Positions 1 through 6,790 of a DNA stretch of 64,000 nucleotides are shown here, one piece after another. A program made the position numbers and the translations under genes. The DNA lies in NCBI RefSeq assembly GCF_018861045.1, contig NZ_JAHKQJ010000007.1, forward strand, positions 961,511-1,025,510, given 5' to 3'. A model generated the notes under the pieces. That model had not been told where the DNA came from and searched no databases. It saw nothing but the letters and a program-made list of their open reading frames with translations. This DNA comes from Octadecabacter sp. B2R22 (GTDB lineage Bacteria > Pseudomonadota > Alphaproteobacteria > Rhodobacterales > Rhodobacteraceae). Position 1 is the stretch's first letter, and each line of letters starts with the position of its first letter.

Positions 1-507
1 CAGCAGGTCGGCGTAGTGATCGATCCAGTCGGCCTCGATCGCCTGTGCGGTTGCGTTCGCATCCTTCGCCAGTCCTGCGATAAGGTCACATCGCCCGTCG
101 ACGTCGCTGAACGCGTCATCAAACAGCAGATACTCAAGCGCATAGAACCCGCGCCCTGCTATAGACACATCCGCAATTGCAGGTGCATCATCCGACAACA
201 GCGTCGTCAACGCGGACGGAGTTGACCCACGCGGGTCAGGCCAAAACGCAAGTGAAAACGCACGGTTGTCGACCTCAGTCGGGCCAAACCGCAAATGAGA
301 CACGGCGATCCAGGCCTCGGTCGCTGCATCCCACTCAGCAACGACATCGCAATCTTCGGCGTTCGCGAGAGCGGCGGTCGCATCCGTAAGGGCGTGAAAC
401 CTTGGCAGGACATGTTGGTCCAGAACGGCATCGACACGCGGATCAGCGAACACCGCAAAAGGCGTCAAAAGAGTGGTTGCAAGCAAGACAGGGAATGCGA
501 ATTTCAT
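1..507 (-). CDS. Imelysin family protein (second copy), partial
   Basis: The reading frame is open from the ATG at 507 to the window edge, giving 169 codons; the C-terminus lies outside. It begins with a signal peptide ending near VFA (about residue 21), so the product is periplasmic. The imelysin (peptidase M75 / IrpA) fold is suggested by the N-terminal helical repeats and the segment GFYALEYLLF at 120-129, which sits where family members carry GxHxxE. Here the His position is Tyr (Y122) while Glu125 is kept. Its ATG directly abuts the TAG of the di-heme oxidoreductase gene, so the two are co-translated. Imelysins are iron-regulated periplasmic proteins of unclear chemistry; an iron-uptake role is inferred from family and operon. 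Confidence 0.8.
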   Translation of the reverse strand, partial: MKFAFPVLLATTLLTPFAVFADPRVDAVLDQHVLPRFHALTDATAALANAEDCDVVAEWDAATEAWIAVSHLRFGPTEVDNRAFSLAFWPDPRGSTPSALTTLLSDDAPAIADVSIAGRGFYALEYLLFDDAFSDVDGRCDLIAGLAKDANATAQAIEADWIDHYADLL

Positions 508-2043
508 CTACAGGCTTTCCAAAAATGTGATCAAAGCGGCGCGGTCTTCGGGCGGCATTTCGACCACGCGATCCCGCGCGCCTTGGGCCTCACCACCATG
601 CCATAACACCGCCTCTAACAAAGAGCGCGCGCGGCCGTCATGTAGAAATTGCGTGTGTCCGGAAACCTGTTCGGTCAACCCAATCCCCCAGAGCGGCGGT
701 GTGCGCCATTCCTGCCCATTGGCGACAGCTTCTGGTCGGTTATCAGCCAACCCTTCACCCATGTCGTGCAACAACATGTCGGTATATGGCCAGATAAGTT
801 GAAAGCTTTGGGCTGGGCGATCCGTCAGGCGTTGGGTCACATAAGACGGTCTGTGACAATCGATACAGCCCGTGGAATAAAACACCTCTTTGCCGCGTAA
901 AACCTGCGGATCATCCACGTCGCGCCGCGCAGGCACGCCAAGGTTGCGGCTGTAGAATGTCACCAGATCAAGACCCTCTTGGTCGACCTCAAGGCCGCGG
1001 ACATCGCCGTCACCGTGGGGCGCATTCTGACAGGCGGTTTGGGCCGGCGTGCAATCGCCTGCGGCAGAAGGATGCAAGGGATTGGAAATCCCGATGTCCC
1101 CGGCAAATGCACCTGCCGACTGCGACAACACAGTCGCTTCCCCAGCTTTCAGCCCGAAACGGCCCAGCATCGGGCGATCATATTCAAGCGACCAAACGAC
1201 ATTTGGCCGCCCCGAAATACCGTTCCCATCCGCGTCATCAGGATCAGCCCACGACAGGATATCAGCCGCGCCAATCGCCTCCAAAAGGCCAAGACCAATC
1301 ATCTGTGGCGCAATACGAGGGGACAACATGGCGTCAGGGTGCAGCGGACCGTATCCAAGATCGACGGCGGCGTAAGTCGGGGACCTTAAGCTTGCCCTCT
1401 CCCCGCCGTCTAAAAAGACTTCGATCTCTTCATAAGAAATCGAAAGACGGTTTTCCGCCGCGATTCCGGCCAAAGAAAAGTCCTGTAGTTGGCCGCCGTA
1501 ATTCGGGTCAGGCGCAGTTCCGTGATACCCTTCGATGCCCGCAATGGCAGCCGCATCATCGGGGATCGAAATCCGCAAAAACATTGAAATTGAATTGTCG
1601 TCATCGCCCTCGGGCACGTGCCCTCGCCCGTCTTTGATATGACACCGCTGGCAGGACCGCGCATTGAACAACGGCCCCAAACCATCCGAAGCAAGCGTTG
1701 AGGATGGCGAAGACACCCAGATCTTGCGAAACAGCCCGTTGCCCACCCGAAACGACAACTCGCCATCAAAGGACAGGTTTTCCGACGGTTGGCTGAAAGC
1801 ATTGGAATCGGGCACCACACGGACTGTTGCAGCACCAGCTGACAAATCCTCAAATCGCTGCGGAACGCTGAAATCATCCGGGAGCGCCAAGACATTCTCA
1901 ATGCGCGTTAGTTCCGCCGGCGTTCGGGCAACAACATTAAGATGAAAATCTTGCGAGATCGATGCGTAAAGGTCCGCTTCGGCCAAAGCAAAAGGTGCCG
2001 CCAAAACTGCCATGAAGGCAAAATAAAGAGAACGAGGTTTCAT
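508..2043 (-). CDS. Di-heme oxidoreductase family protein (DHOR, DUF1111 type)
   Basis: A 511-residue exported c-type cytochrome. An N-terminal signal peptide (cleavage likely after ALA, about residue 21) is followed by two heme-binding CxxCH motifs, CQRCH at 131-135 and CIDCH at 393-397, the spacing expected of the 'thiol oxidoreductase' DHOR family related to MauG. The protein should be periplasmic and redox active. It lies between two imelysin genes in a leftward operon, an arrangement typical of iron-limited marine bacteria, so a role in iron handling (for example redox release or oxidation of iron) is inferred, not shown. The gap to the upstream imelysin is 82 bp; the downstream gene starts immediately after the stop. 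Confidence 0.88.
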   Translation of the reverse strand: MKPRSLYFAFMAVLAAPFALAEADLYASISQDFHLNVVARTPAELTRIENVLALPDDFSVPQRFEDLSAGAATVRVVPDSNAFSQPSENLSFDGELSFRVGNGLFRKIWVSSPSSTLASDGLGPLFNARSCQRCHIKDGRGHVPEGDDDNSISMFLRISIPDDAAAIAGIEGYHGTAPDPNYGGQLQDFSLAGIAAENRLSISYEEIEVFLDGGERASLRSPTYAAVDLGYGPLHPDAMLSPRIAPQMIGLGLLEAIGAADILSWADPDDADGNGISGRPNVVWSLEYDRPMLGRFGLKAGEATVLSQSAGAFAGDIGISNPLHPSAAGDCTPAQTACQNAPHGDGDVRGLEVDQEGLDLVTFYSRNLGVPARRDVDDPQVLRGKEVFYSTGCIDCHRPSYVTQRLTDRPAQSFQLIWPYTDMLLHDMGEGLADNRPEAVANGQEWRTPPLWGIGLTEQVSGHTQFLHDGRARSLLEAVLWHGGEAQGARDRVVEMPPEDRAALITFLESL

Positions 2044-2125
2044 TTTAAGCGAGCATCCAAGTTAAAATTGGACATGCGCTACACCTAGATTCCGCGCATG
2101 TCCGTTCTGTAATCCAATCAGACGA

Positions 2126-3385
2126 TTACTGGAAGACAGCGTCCGGATCATCAAGGCTGTCTGACCCTTCAATGCCAAGCACATCAAGACCAACCGCAGC
2201 CACAATACGTTCGATTGTGCGGGTTTGATCGATGAAGGCATTCACACCGCCCATGATCAGATCCTCACCGGACGCATTGCCAGCCTCGAGCATCATGTCA
2301 TAGGAAAAACCTGCTTCCGCAGCGTGTTTGATGTCGCCCAGTTCTCGCATGGTTGCTGACAATTTTGTCTGCATTTCGCCGTCCAATGCGACGTCCTGTA
2401 CTGCCACGAAATCGGCCAAGGACGCACCAGACACGACGGACCCGTCGATGCGCGTGTAGCTGCCCAGATAAACGTTCTGAACGCCCAGACCATCATAGAA
2501 GTGATCGTTGTGCGTGTTGTCGGCAAAGCAGGAATGCTCTTCTTCGGGGTCGTTCAACATGACGCCAAGACGCATGCGTTCACCTGCGACTTCGCCGTAA
2601 GACAACGACCCCATGCCTGTCAGGATGATAGAGATACCAGTGTTATCATCAGCCAAAACAGCCGCGCGCGCCTCACCGCCCTCACTCCACTGGCCTACCA
2701 TCCACTCAAGATCGCCGACCAGAAGGTCTGTCGCGCCCTTTAGATAGTCCGCACGGCGATCACAGTTGCCGTTGGTGCAATCTTCGCCTGCTGCGTAATC
2801 TGTCCAAGGACGGTTGCCCGCGCCAGCGCTGTGACCGTTCAGGTCCTGCCCCCACAAAAGGAATTCAATCGCGTGGTAGCCAGTGGCAACGTTTGCTTCA
2901 ACGCCGTCGGCTTCATGAAGCTGACCTTCAAGGAAATCAGATGTGATTTCGGAGGCGTCGATGTCTTCACCAGACAATTTGAACATCGGGTTCGCGATGA
3001 CGTTTAGCACGGCATATTCATTGCCATCTGTTGGGCCACCGTAGGACGCATCAACGTAATCAATCAGCCCCTCATCCAGTGGCCATGCGTTCACTTTGCC
3101 TTCCCAGTCGTCAACGATGGCGTTGCCAAAACGGAAAACCTCGGTCTGTTGATACGGCACGCGCGCAGAAAGCCAAGCGGCTTTGGCTGCAGTCAGGTTC
3201 GCCTCGGAGGGATCCGCAATGAGAGCATCAACAGCCGCTTGCAGGGTCTGCGCAGTTGTAAGGCTGTCTTGATAACCGGCCTCCGCGATGTTGGAATAGG
3301 TCGTCAGCACATCCGCGGCGTGGGTTTCGGCGAAGACAGCTGGCGCAGTAACGCAAAGTGTCGTTGTCAGTAGGAAATTTTTCAT
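2126..3385 (-). CDS. irpA: Imelysin family periplasmic iron-regulated protein (IrpA-like)
   Basis: A 419-residue protein with a signal peptide (to about residue 20) and the full imelysin/M75 architecture. The hallmark GxHxxE motif is present as GYHAIE at 169-174, followed by FLLWGQDLNG. A Cys pair within EDCTNGNCD could form a disulfide. Family members (IrpA, ICMP, algal p19-like) are periplasmic or surface proteins induced by iron limitation; no peptidase activity is generally accepted. The start codon overlaps the TGA of the upstream Cys-rich gene by 4 bp (ATGA), so the two are translationally coupled. It is followed by the di-heme cytochrome and a second imelysin. Confidence 0.9.
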   Translation of the reverse strand: MKNFLLTTTLCVTAPAVFAETHAADVLTTYSNIAEAGYQDSLTTAQTLQAAVDALIADPSEANLTAAKAAWLSARVPYQQTEVFRFGNAIVDDWEGKVNAWPLDEGLIDYVDASYGGPTDGNEYAVLNVIANPMFKLSGEDIDASEITSDFLEGQLHEADGVEANVATGYHAIEFLLWGQDLNGHSAGAGNRPWTDYAAGEDCTNGNCDRRADYLKGATDLLVGDLEWMVGQWSEGGEARAAVLADDNTGISIILTGMGSLSYGEVAGERMRLGVMLNDPEEEHSCFADNTHNDHFYDGLGVQNVYLGSYTRIDGSVVSGASLADFVAVQDVALDGEMQTKLSATMRELGDIKHAAEAGFSYDMMLEAGNASGEDLIMGGVNAFIDQTRTIERIVAAVGLDVLGIEGSDSLDDPDAVFQ

Positions 3386-3876
3386 GTCAGTCCCTTAGTG
3401 GATCGTTTTTTTGTTTGTAAATCTTGAATTTCTGCCGCAGACGGCGGCGAAAGCGTGATCCGACGTAGCGCAAGGCCCAGCGTCTGCGCCATTGCAGCCA
3501 GCGGCATGCATAGGTTCGGATTAACCATCAACGACGCGAGCAAGGCCGCATCTTCGCTTTGGCATTCCGAAGCATAACCTATGAAGTTTGCCAGACAGCT
3601 TTCATCTGCGCCGATACATTTGCAGTCCAGATGGTGCCGCATAAGCGGGCGGCGACCATGACGGGCGCAAAGATCGAACATCTGCGCGAGGGCCTCAACG
3701 GCTTCAAACCCACCGCGTTCGCCCAAGGCAGTGTTAAAGTCAGACTGCACACGACGCTGCCCATCTGCGCCGCTTGCCCAGAGCCGCCAATAGATGATTG
3801 CACTGGCCTCAATCGTGCTGAGTTCGCCAAGATAGCCAACAGGTGCGCCGCCGCGTGGAATAGGTTCATGTTTCAT
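3382..3876 (-). CDS. Cys-rich conserved hypothetical protein, first gene of the imelysin operon
   Basis: I do not recognise a named family. The product is about 164 residues from the ATG at 3876, with no signal peptide or membrane segment, so it is probably cytoplasmic. The mid region holds clustered cysteines, including LDCKCIGADESC followed by another Cys 13 residues later (SEC) and a later NLC, suggestive of metal or cluster binding. An in-frame ATG at 3912 exists, but using it would place the CTGAC/GTCAG palindrome (3887-3903) inside the coding region, so the later start is preferred. Its stop overlaps the imelysin start by 4 bp. Leading an iron-type operon suggests a regulatory or iron-handling role, which is inference only. 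Confidence 0.75.
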   Translation of the reverse strand: MKHEPIPRGGAPVGYLGELSTIEASAIIYWRLWASGADGQRRVQSDFNTALGERGGFEAVEALAQMFDLCARHGRRPLMRHHLDCKCIGADESCLANFIGYASECQSEDAALLASLMVNPNLCMPLAAMAQTLGLALRRITLSPPSAAEIQDLQTKKRSTKGLT

Positions 3877-3886
3877 GCGGCAATAC

Positions 3887-3903
3887 CTGACAAATTTAGT
3901 CAG
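3887..3903 (-). promoter_or_regulatory. Near-perfect palindrome upstream of the imelysin operon (candidate iron-responsive operator)
   Basis: The 17-bp site reads CTGAC-AAATTTA-GTCAG, symmetric at 15 of 17 positions with 5-bp perfect arms. It lies 11 bp before the chosen ATG of the operon. Comparative work in Rhodobacterales describes an 'Iron-Rhodo box' palindrome in front of iron genes, linked to IscR; this site has the right type and genes, but I cannot verify the consensus here. Its position so close to the ATG would suit repression. Confidence 0.55.
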
Positions 3904-4010
3904 AACCGTCAATCCCGATAAAAAGACTCAACTAATAAAATCTAGCAACGCTTTCAAAAGGCGGGGCTTTTTCTCTCACCCTGCCCTACGCCCTTCGCCT
4001 AAACAAAGAA

Positions 4011-4038
4011 AAACGCCCGACCAAATGGCCGGGCGTTT
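4011..4038 (-). terminator. Rho-independent terminator of the OmpA-family gene
   Basis: Nine-base-pair GC-rich arms (AAACGCCCG / CGGGCGTTT) flank a short loop. Read on the minus strand the hairpin is followed by a T-rich stretch. It lies 26 bp past the stop of the leftward OmpA-family gene. Confidence 0.8.
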
Positions 4039-4063
4039 GAGCAGACCAACAAGGTTTGGTCCG

Positions 4064-5254
4064 CTATAATTCTTCGAGGATCACATCAAAATCGACGCGT
4101 GCATTGCTAAGACCTTCAACGTGTGTCGGCCCTGACGGCGCAACCATGATGATCTCGGACGTTTCAAAACCAGCACTGTCCATTGAAGAAATCAGCGCAA
4201 TCGCCCGTAAGCGGGCCGTCGCTGCATCCTCAACACCACCATACTCGTCCGCGTGCTGACCAATCACACGCAAACGTGCCTCAGGGCAGTCCATCGCCAT
4301 TTCGGCCAGAACGAAAGCAGCCCCCATCGCATCCGTGGACACAATAGCTGATCCGGGTGCATAGATGATCGACGTATCCTGTGCGGCTTTTTGCAAGGTG
4401 GTCACGCATTCTGTCACACGCGCCGTCACGATGCCCGCATTCGGCACCGGCTGTGCTCCAAAGGCTGTTTCGAGCGTATCAACGATGCGGAACTCGACAC
4501 GACGGTCATAATAGGCCGCATCTTCTGCCCCAGTCACACCAGACGGGAAACCGTCACCCATGCCGATGGCAACCATCTTGGATGTATCAATCCCAGCCGC
4601 TGCGACGCGGGTAATCACGGCCTCAGCCCGTTCTTGGCTCAGACGTAGGTTAATCACCGAGTCACCAGATGGATCGGAATGCCCTTCAACCTGAATGGTC
4701 ACACCGGGGCAGCGCTGCGCAATGGTCCCGATAAGGCGCGCCTGAGCGAGCCCTGCAGATTCACCACTCAAGGCCCCACTTGGGAAATACACCCGCGACT
4801 GGGATGCCAGATTGCGCAGATCGTTTGCGCAAGACGTTGCTTGGGCAAGGTTCTCTTGAGCGGCGGAAAAAAAGCTCGTTGTGACAGGCGCAAGCGGCGC
4901 TGCAACGGGCGTTACTTGCGTTTCCACCTCTTGCACCGCACTCAGATCCAAGCCCTGCGTCCGCGTAGCCTGAACATCTTCGCCATTGCCATCTTCGACC
5001 AGCATAGCGGCCAACGTATCGGACACGTTCTCTAGCTCTTCTAAAGGCGTTAGCGTTGTCGCCTCCGTCACCGCTGCCAGCGCGGCAATGGCAACGTCTT
5101 CCTGTTCTGTTGTCACAAATGGGGCGTCAGCCTGTGCGGATACATCGGCATCCTGACTACTGAACCCCAATCCGATTCGATCCATAAAACCGGATCCCAC
5201 AGCTAAAATCGCCACTGTCGGCGCAACCCAAGGTAGATGTTTCAATAAATTCAT
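4064..5254 (-). CDS. OmpA family protein with two OmpA-like domains, the second degenerate
   Basis: A 396-residue protein with an N-terminal hydrophobic segment (about residues 8-22) serving as signal or anchor, then an acidic, low-complexity linker to about residue 130. Residues about 140-255 form an OmpA/MotB peptidoglycan-binding domain, recognised by VEGHSDPSGD and the NLRLSQERAEAV segment that follows. Residues about 275-396 look like a second, diverged copy (IGQHADEYG in place of the canonical TGHTD segment, and RLRAIALISSM in place of LSxxRA). It probably tethers the envelope to peptidoglycan. The gene stands alone, with its own terminator. Its start has a GGGGGA-type ribosome site. 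Confidence 0.82.
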   Translation of the reverse strand: MNLLKHLPWVAPTVAILAVGSGFMDRIGLGFSSQDADVSAQADAPFVTTEQEDVAIAALAAVTEATTLTPLEELENVSDTLAAMLVEDGNGEDVQATRTQGLDLSAVQEVETQVTPVAAPLAPVTTSFFSAAQENLAQATSCANDLRNLASQSRVYFPSGALSGESAGLAQARLIGTIAQRCPGVTIQVEGHSDPSGDSVINLRLSQERAEAVITRVAAAGIDTSKMVAIGMGDGFPSGVTGAEDAAYYDRRVEFRIVDTLETAFGAQPVPNAGIVTARVTECVTTLQKAAQDTSIIYAPGSAIVSTDAMGAAFVLAEMAMDCPEARLRVIGQHADEYGGVEDAATARLRAIALISSMDSAGFETSEIIMVAPSGPTHVEGLSNARVDFDVILEEL

Positions 5255-5620
5255 GTCTTTCCCCCAAAAGACCTAGGGCCGTTATCTACGGCCAAAACGA
5301 AATCGCAGCGTGCAATATCTATATATGCGCTCTTAACACGGTATCTTGTGAATATTCCACCCATTCACACCAAATAAGCCTATTTTTGAGATTAGTTTAC
5401 GCCTTTTCGCAACAAATTGGTCTCAGAACAACGGACAGAACGCTGTCAAAGCGCCCCCCGCGCACCACTCGCCCCGCCTCATTTCCGCCACAATTGCGTC
5501 TCGTTGGTGCCGCAAACGCCAGCTTAGGTTTTCGTTAACCAAACCCGAATTCTCGCTCTGGGAGAGCGCAAACGCACTAAAGTGTGGACCACCAACCGAG
5601 GCAGACCAAGGAGCGGCCCC
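5255..5620. other. Intergenic region between OmpA-family gene and the 38-codon ORF
   Basis: About 366 bp without a convincing gene. The left part must hold the leftward promoter of the OmpA-family gene and the right part the rightward promoter of the small ORF/sRNA unit; I could not pick clear -35/-10 boxes for either. A minus-strand frame here (5423-5743) has no family resemblance and is treated as spurious. A 6-bp perfect hairpin (CGCTCT-GGG-AGAGCG) lies at 5554-5568, about 50 bp before the small ORF. Confidence 0.5.
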
Positions 5621-5737
5621 ATGCCGACCCAGACACCAGTAACACCGCCCGCGCCCCAGCAACCGACCCCCAACGGGACGCGACGACGCCCTGGGCCGCC
5701 AAAACCCGTCGTCTTCAAGGACTTCGCGAGCATCTAA
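5621..5737 (+). CDS. Small Pro-rich basic protein of 38 residues (unannotated size class)
   Basis: An ATG at 5621 follows an AAGGAG ribosome site with 8-nt spacing and opens a 38-codon frame ending in TAA. The product is Pro- and Arg-rich, with a basic GTRRRPGPPKP segment (19-29) and a hydrophobic tail VVFKDFASI. I do not recognise a family. It sits directly upstream of a cuckoo-like small RNA; in Rhodobacter such RNAs follow a small DUF1127 gene, and this ORF occupies that position although it is not DUF1127. A perfect ribosome site and a compact end support it as real, but conservation must be tested. Confidence 0.6.
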   Translation: MPTQTPVTPPAPQQPTPNGTRRRPGPPKPVVFKDFASI

Positions 5738-5740
5738 ACG

Positions 5741-5853
5741 CATACGACATACCGCGCCCTCTTCCTCCCCCCTCGGTGCGCGGTCTCAATGACCAGCGGC
5801 GCAGGCCCGTCGAAGTTGAAAGACTTCTCGCGTCGCACCTCTGGTCTTTTTTT
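5741..5853 (+). ncRNA. Cuckoo-like (CUYCCUCCC motif) small RNA with terminator
   Basis: Just after the 38-codon ORF, a 7-bp perfect stem ACCGCGC/GCGCGGT (5751-5757 with 5778-5784) presents a 20-nt loop containing CUUCCUCCC (5761-5769). This exact motif in a hairpin loop defines the 'cuckoo'/CcsR RNAs of alphaproteobacteria, known in Rhodobacter as stress-related RNAs processed from a transcript shared with a small ORF. The unit ends in a strong terminator: GACCAG (5791-5796) pairs with CTGGTC (5841-5846), with inner pairing GCGGCG/CGTCGC and GAAGT/ACTTC, then a run of seven T. The 5' end is probably made by processing, so the left boundary is approximate. Confidence 0.7.
5791..5853 (+). terminator. 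Rho-independent terminator of the small RNA unit
   Basis: A long hairpin closed by GACCAG/CTGGTC, with a small internal stem GAAGT/ACTTC at its tip, runs straight into TTTTTTT at 5847-5853. It separates the small ORF/sRNA unit from the TfoX-C gene that starts 22 bp later. Confidence 0.85.
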
Positions 5854-5875
5854 GTGCTCGGGCTAGAGTGGTGCA

Positions 5876-6202
5876 ATGGCTGCAATCTCAACCATTCGTA
5901 ATATCGGACCAGCATCCGAAGCGCTTTATAACGCGGCGGGCATCATGACCGCCGAGGCCCTCCACGAGATGGGGGCAGATGCCGCTTATGCAAAGCTGCT
6001 AAGTCACGGAAACCGTCCGCATTTCATCGGCTATTACGCGTTGCACATGGCCCTACAGGGCCGCCCTTGGAACGATTGCCAAGGCGAGGAAAAGAAGGCG
6101 CTCCGCAAGACATTCGACGCCCTTAAGGCGGCGCATTTCAATGTTGAGAAATCCGAAATCGACGCGTTCATGGATGAAATCGGGCTGATTGATCGGCGGT
6201 AA
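5876..6202 (+). CDS. TfoX C-terminal domain (helix-hairpin-helix) protein
   Basis: A 108-residue soluble protein that matches the TfoX/Sxy C-terminal domain. The N-terminus ISTIRNIGPASEALYNAAGI is the typical helix-hairpin-helix start, followed by YAKLLSHG and FIGYYALHMALQGRPW. Stand-alone copies of this domain are common in alphaproteobacteria; the full-length relative regulates competence in gammaproteobacteria, but the function of the isolated domain is unknown. DNA or protein binding is likely from the fold. It follows the sRNA terminator by 22 bp, so it needs read-through or its own promoter inside that gap. Confidence 0.82.
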   Translation: MAAISTIRNIGPASEALYNAAGIMTAEALHEMGADAAYAKLLSHGNRPHFIGYYALHMALQGRPWNDCQGEEKKALRKTFDALKAAHFNVEKSEIDAFMDEIGLIDRR

Positions 6203-6261
6203 GCCGCGTGTGTCGCCCTGCGCCGCTTTATCAAGAGCGTTGGCCGCGCTACCCCTGCCCT

Positions 6262-6759
6262 ATGAAACCTGTCGCGCTTACACTAATCCTCGTTTTGGCC
6301 GCGTGCGGAGCCACCCGCCAGTCCCCCCAGACTGAACCGGCACAGCACGCTGCCCAGCTTGCCCTCAACCCGGGCGAGACACCGCAAATGCGGGCACTGG
6401 TCGTCAAATACGCTGAAATCCACGACATCCCCGAAGCGTTGCTACATGCCGTCATTCAACGTGAAAGCGACTACCGCGCCGAAGCCCGTAACGGTCCCTA
6501 CTATGGTTTGATGCAAATCCTTCCGGAAACCGCGGGACAGATGGGGTTTTCGGGCCCACCAAACGGATTGCTCGATGCGGAGACGAGCCTGCTTTATGCG
6601 GGGCGCTATCTGCGCGGGGCGTGGTTGTTGTCGGATGGGAACATTCAGACCGCCGTCATGTGGTATGCGCGGGGCTACTACTATGAGGCCCGCGACCGTT
6701 GCATGTTGGTTAAAACGGGTCTTCGAGACCGCGAAGTCCGCCGCGACTGTCCCGCTTGA
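6262..6759 (+). CDS. Lytic transglycosylase (SLT domain) lipoprotein
   Basis: The product is 165 residues from the ATG at 6262; upstream in-frame codons lack a ribosome site and would hide the signal. The start MKPVALTLILVLAAC is a lipoprotein signal with the lipobox Cys at 15. The catalytic domain spans about 45-150, with the Glu of the IQRESDY segment (E68) as the general acid, then YYGLMQILPETA, the SLT signature, and a late MWYARGYYYEARD helix. It should cleave peptidoglycan between MurNAc and GlcNAc from an outer-membrane anchor. It is a small, single-domain member of the family. Confidence 0.88.
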   Translation: MKPVALTLILVLAACGATRQSPQTEPAQHAAQLALNPGETPQMRALVVKYAEIHDIPEALLHAVIQRESDYRAEARNGPYYGLMQILPETAGQMGFSGPPNGLLDAETSLLYAGRYLRGAWLLSDGNIQTAVMWYARGYYYEARDRCMLVKTGLRDREVRRDCPA

Positions 6760-6790
6760 AGCCTAACGCCAGCAGGCGTAAGTGTTTCCT

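Noticed and set aside
5423-5743. Minus-strand frame of 106 codons opposite the small ORF
   Set aside because: No motif, Trp/Arg/Gly-rich, and it conflicts with the plus-strand small ORF that has a good ribosome site.
5584-5901. Plus-strand frame of 105 codons running through the sRNA
   Set aside because: It is out of frame with the well-initiated 38-codon ORF and would be translated through the terminator hairpin.
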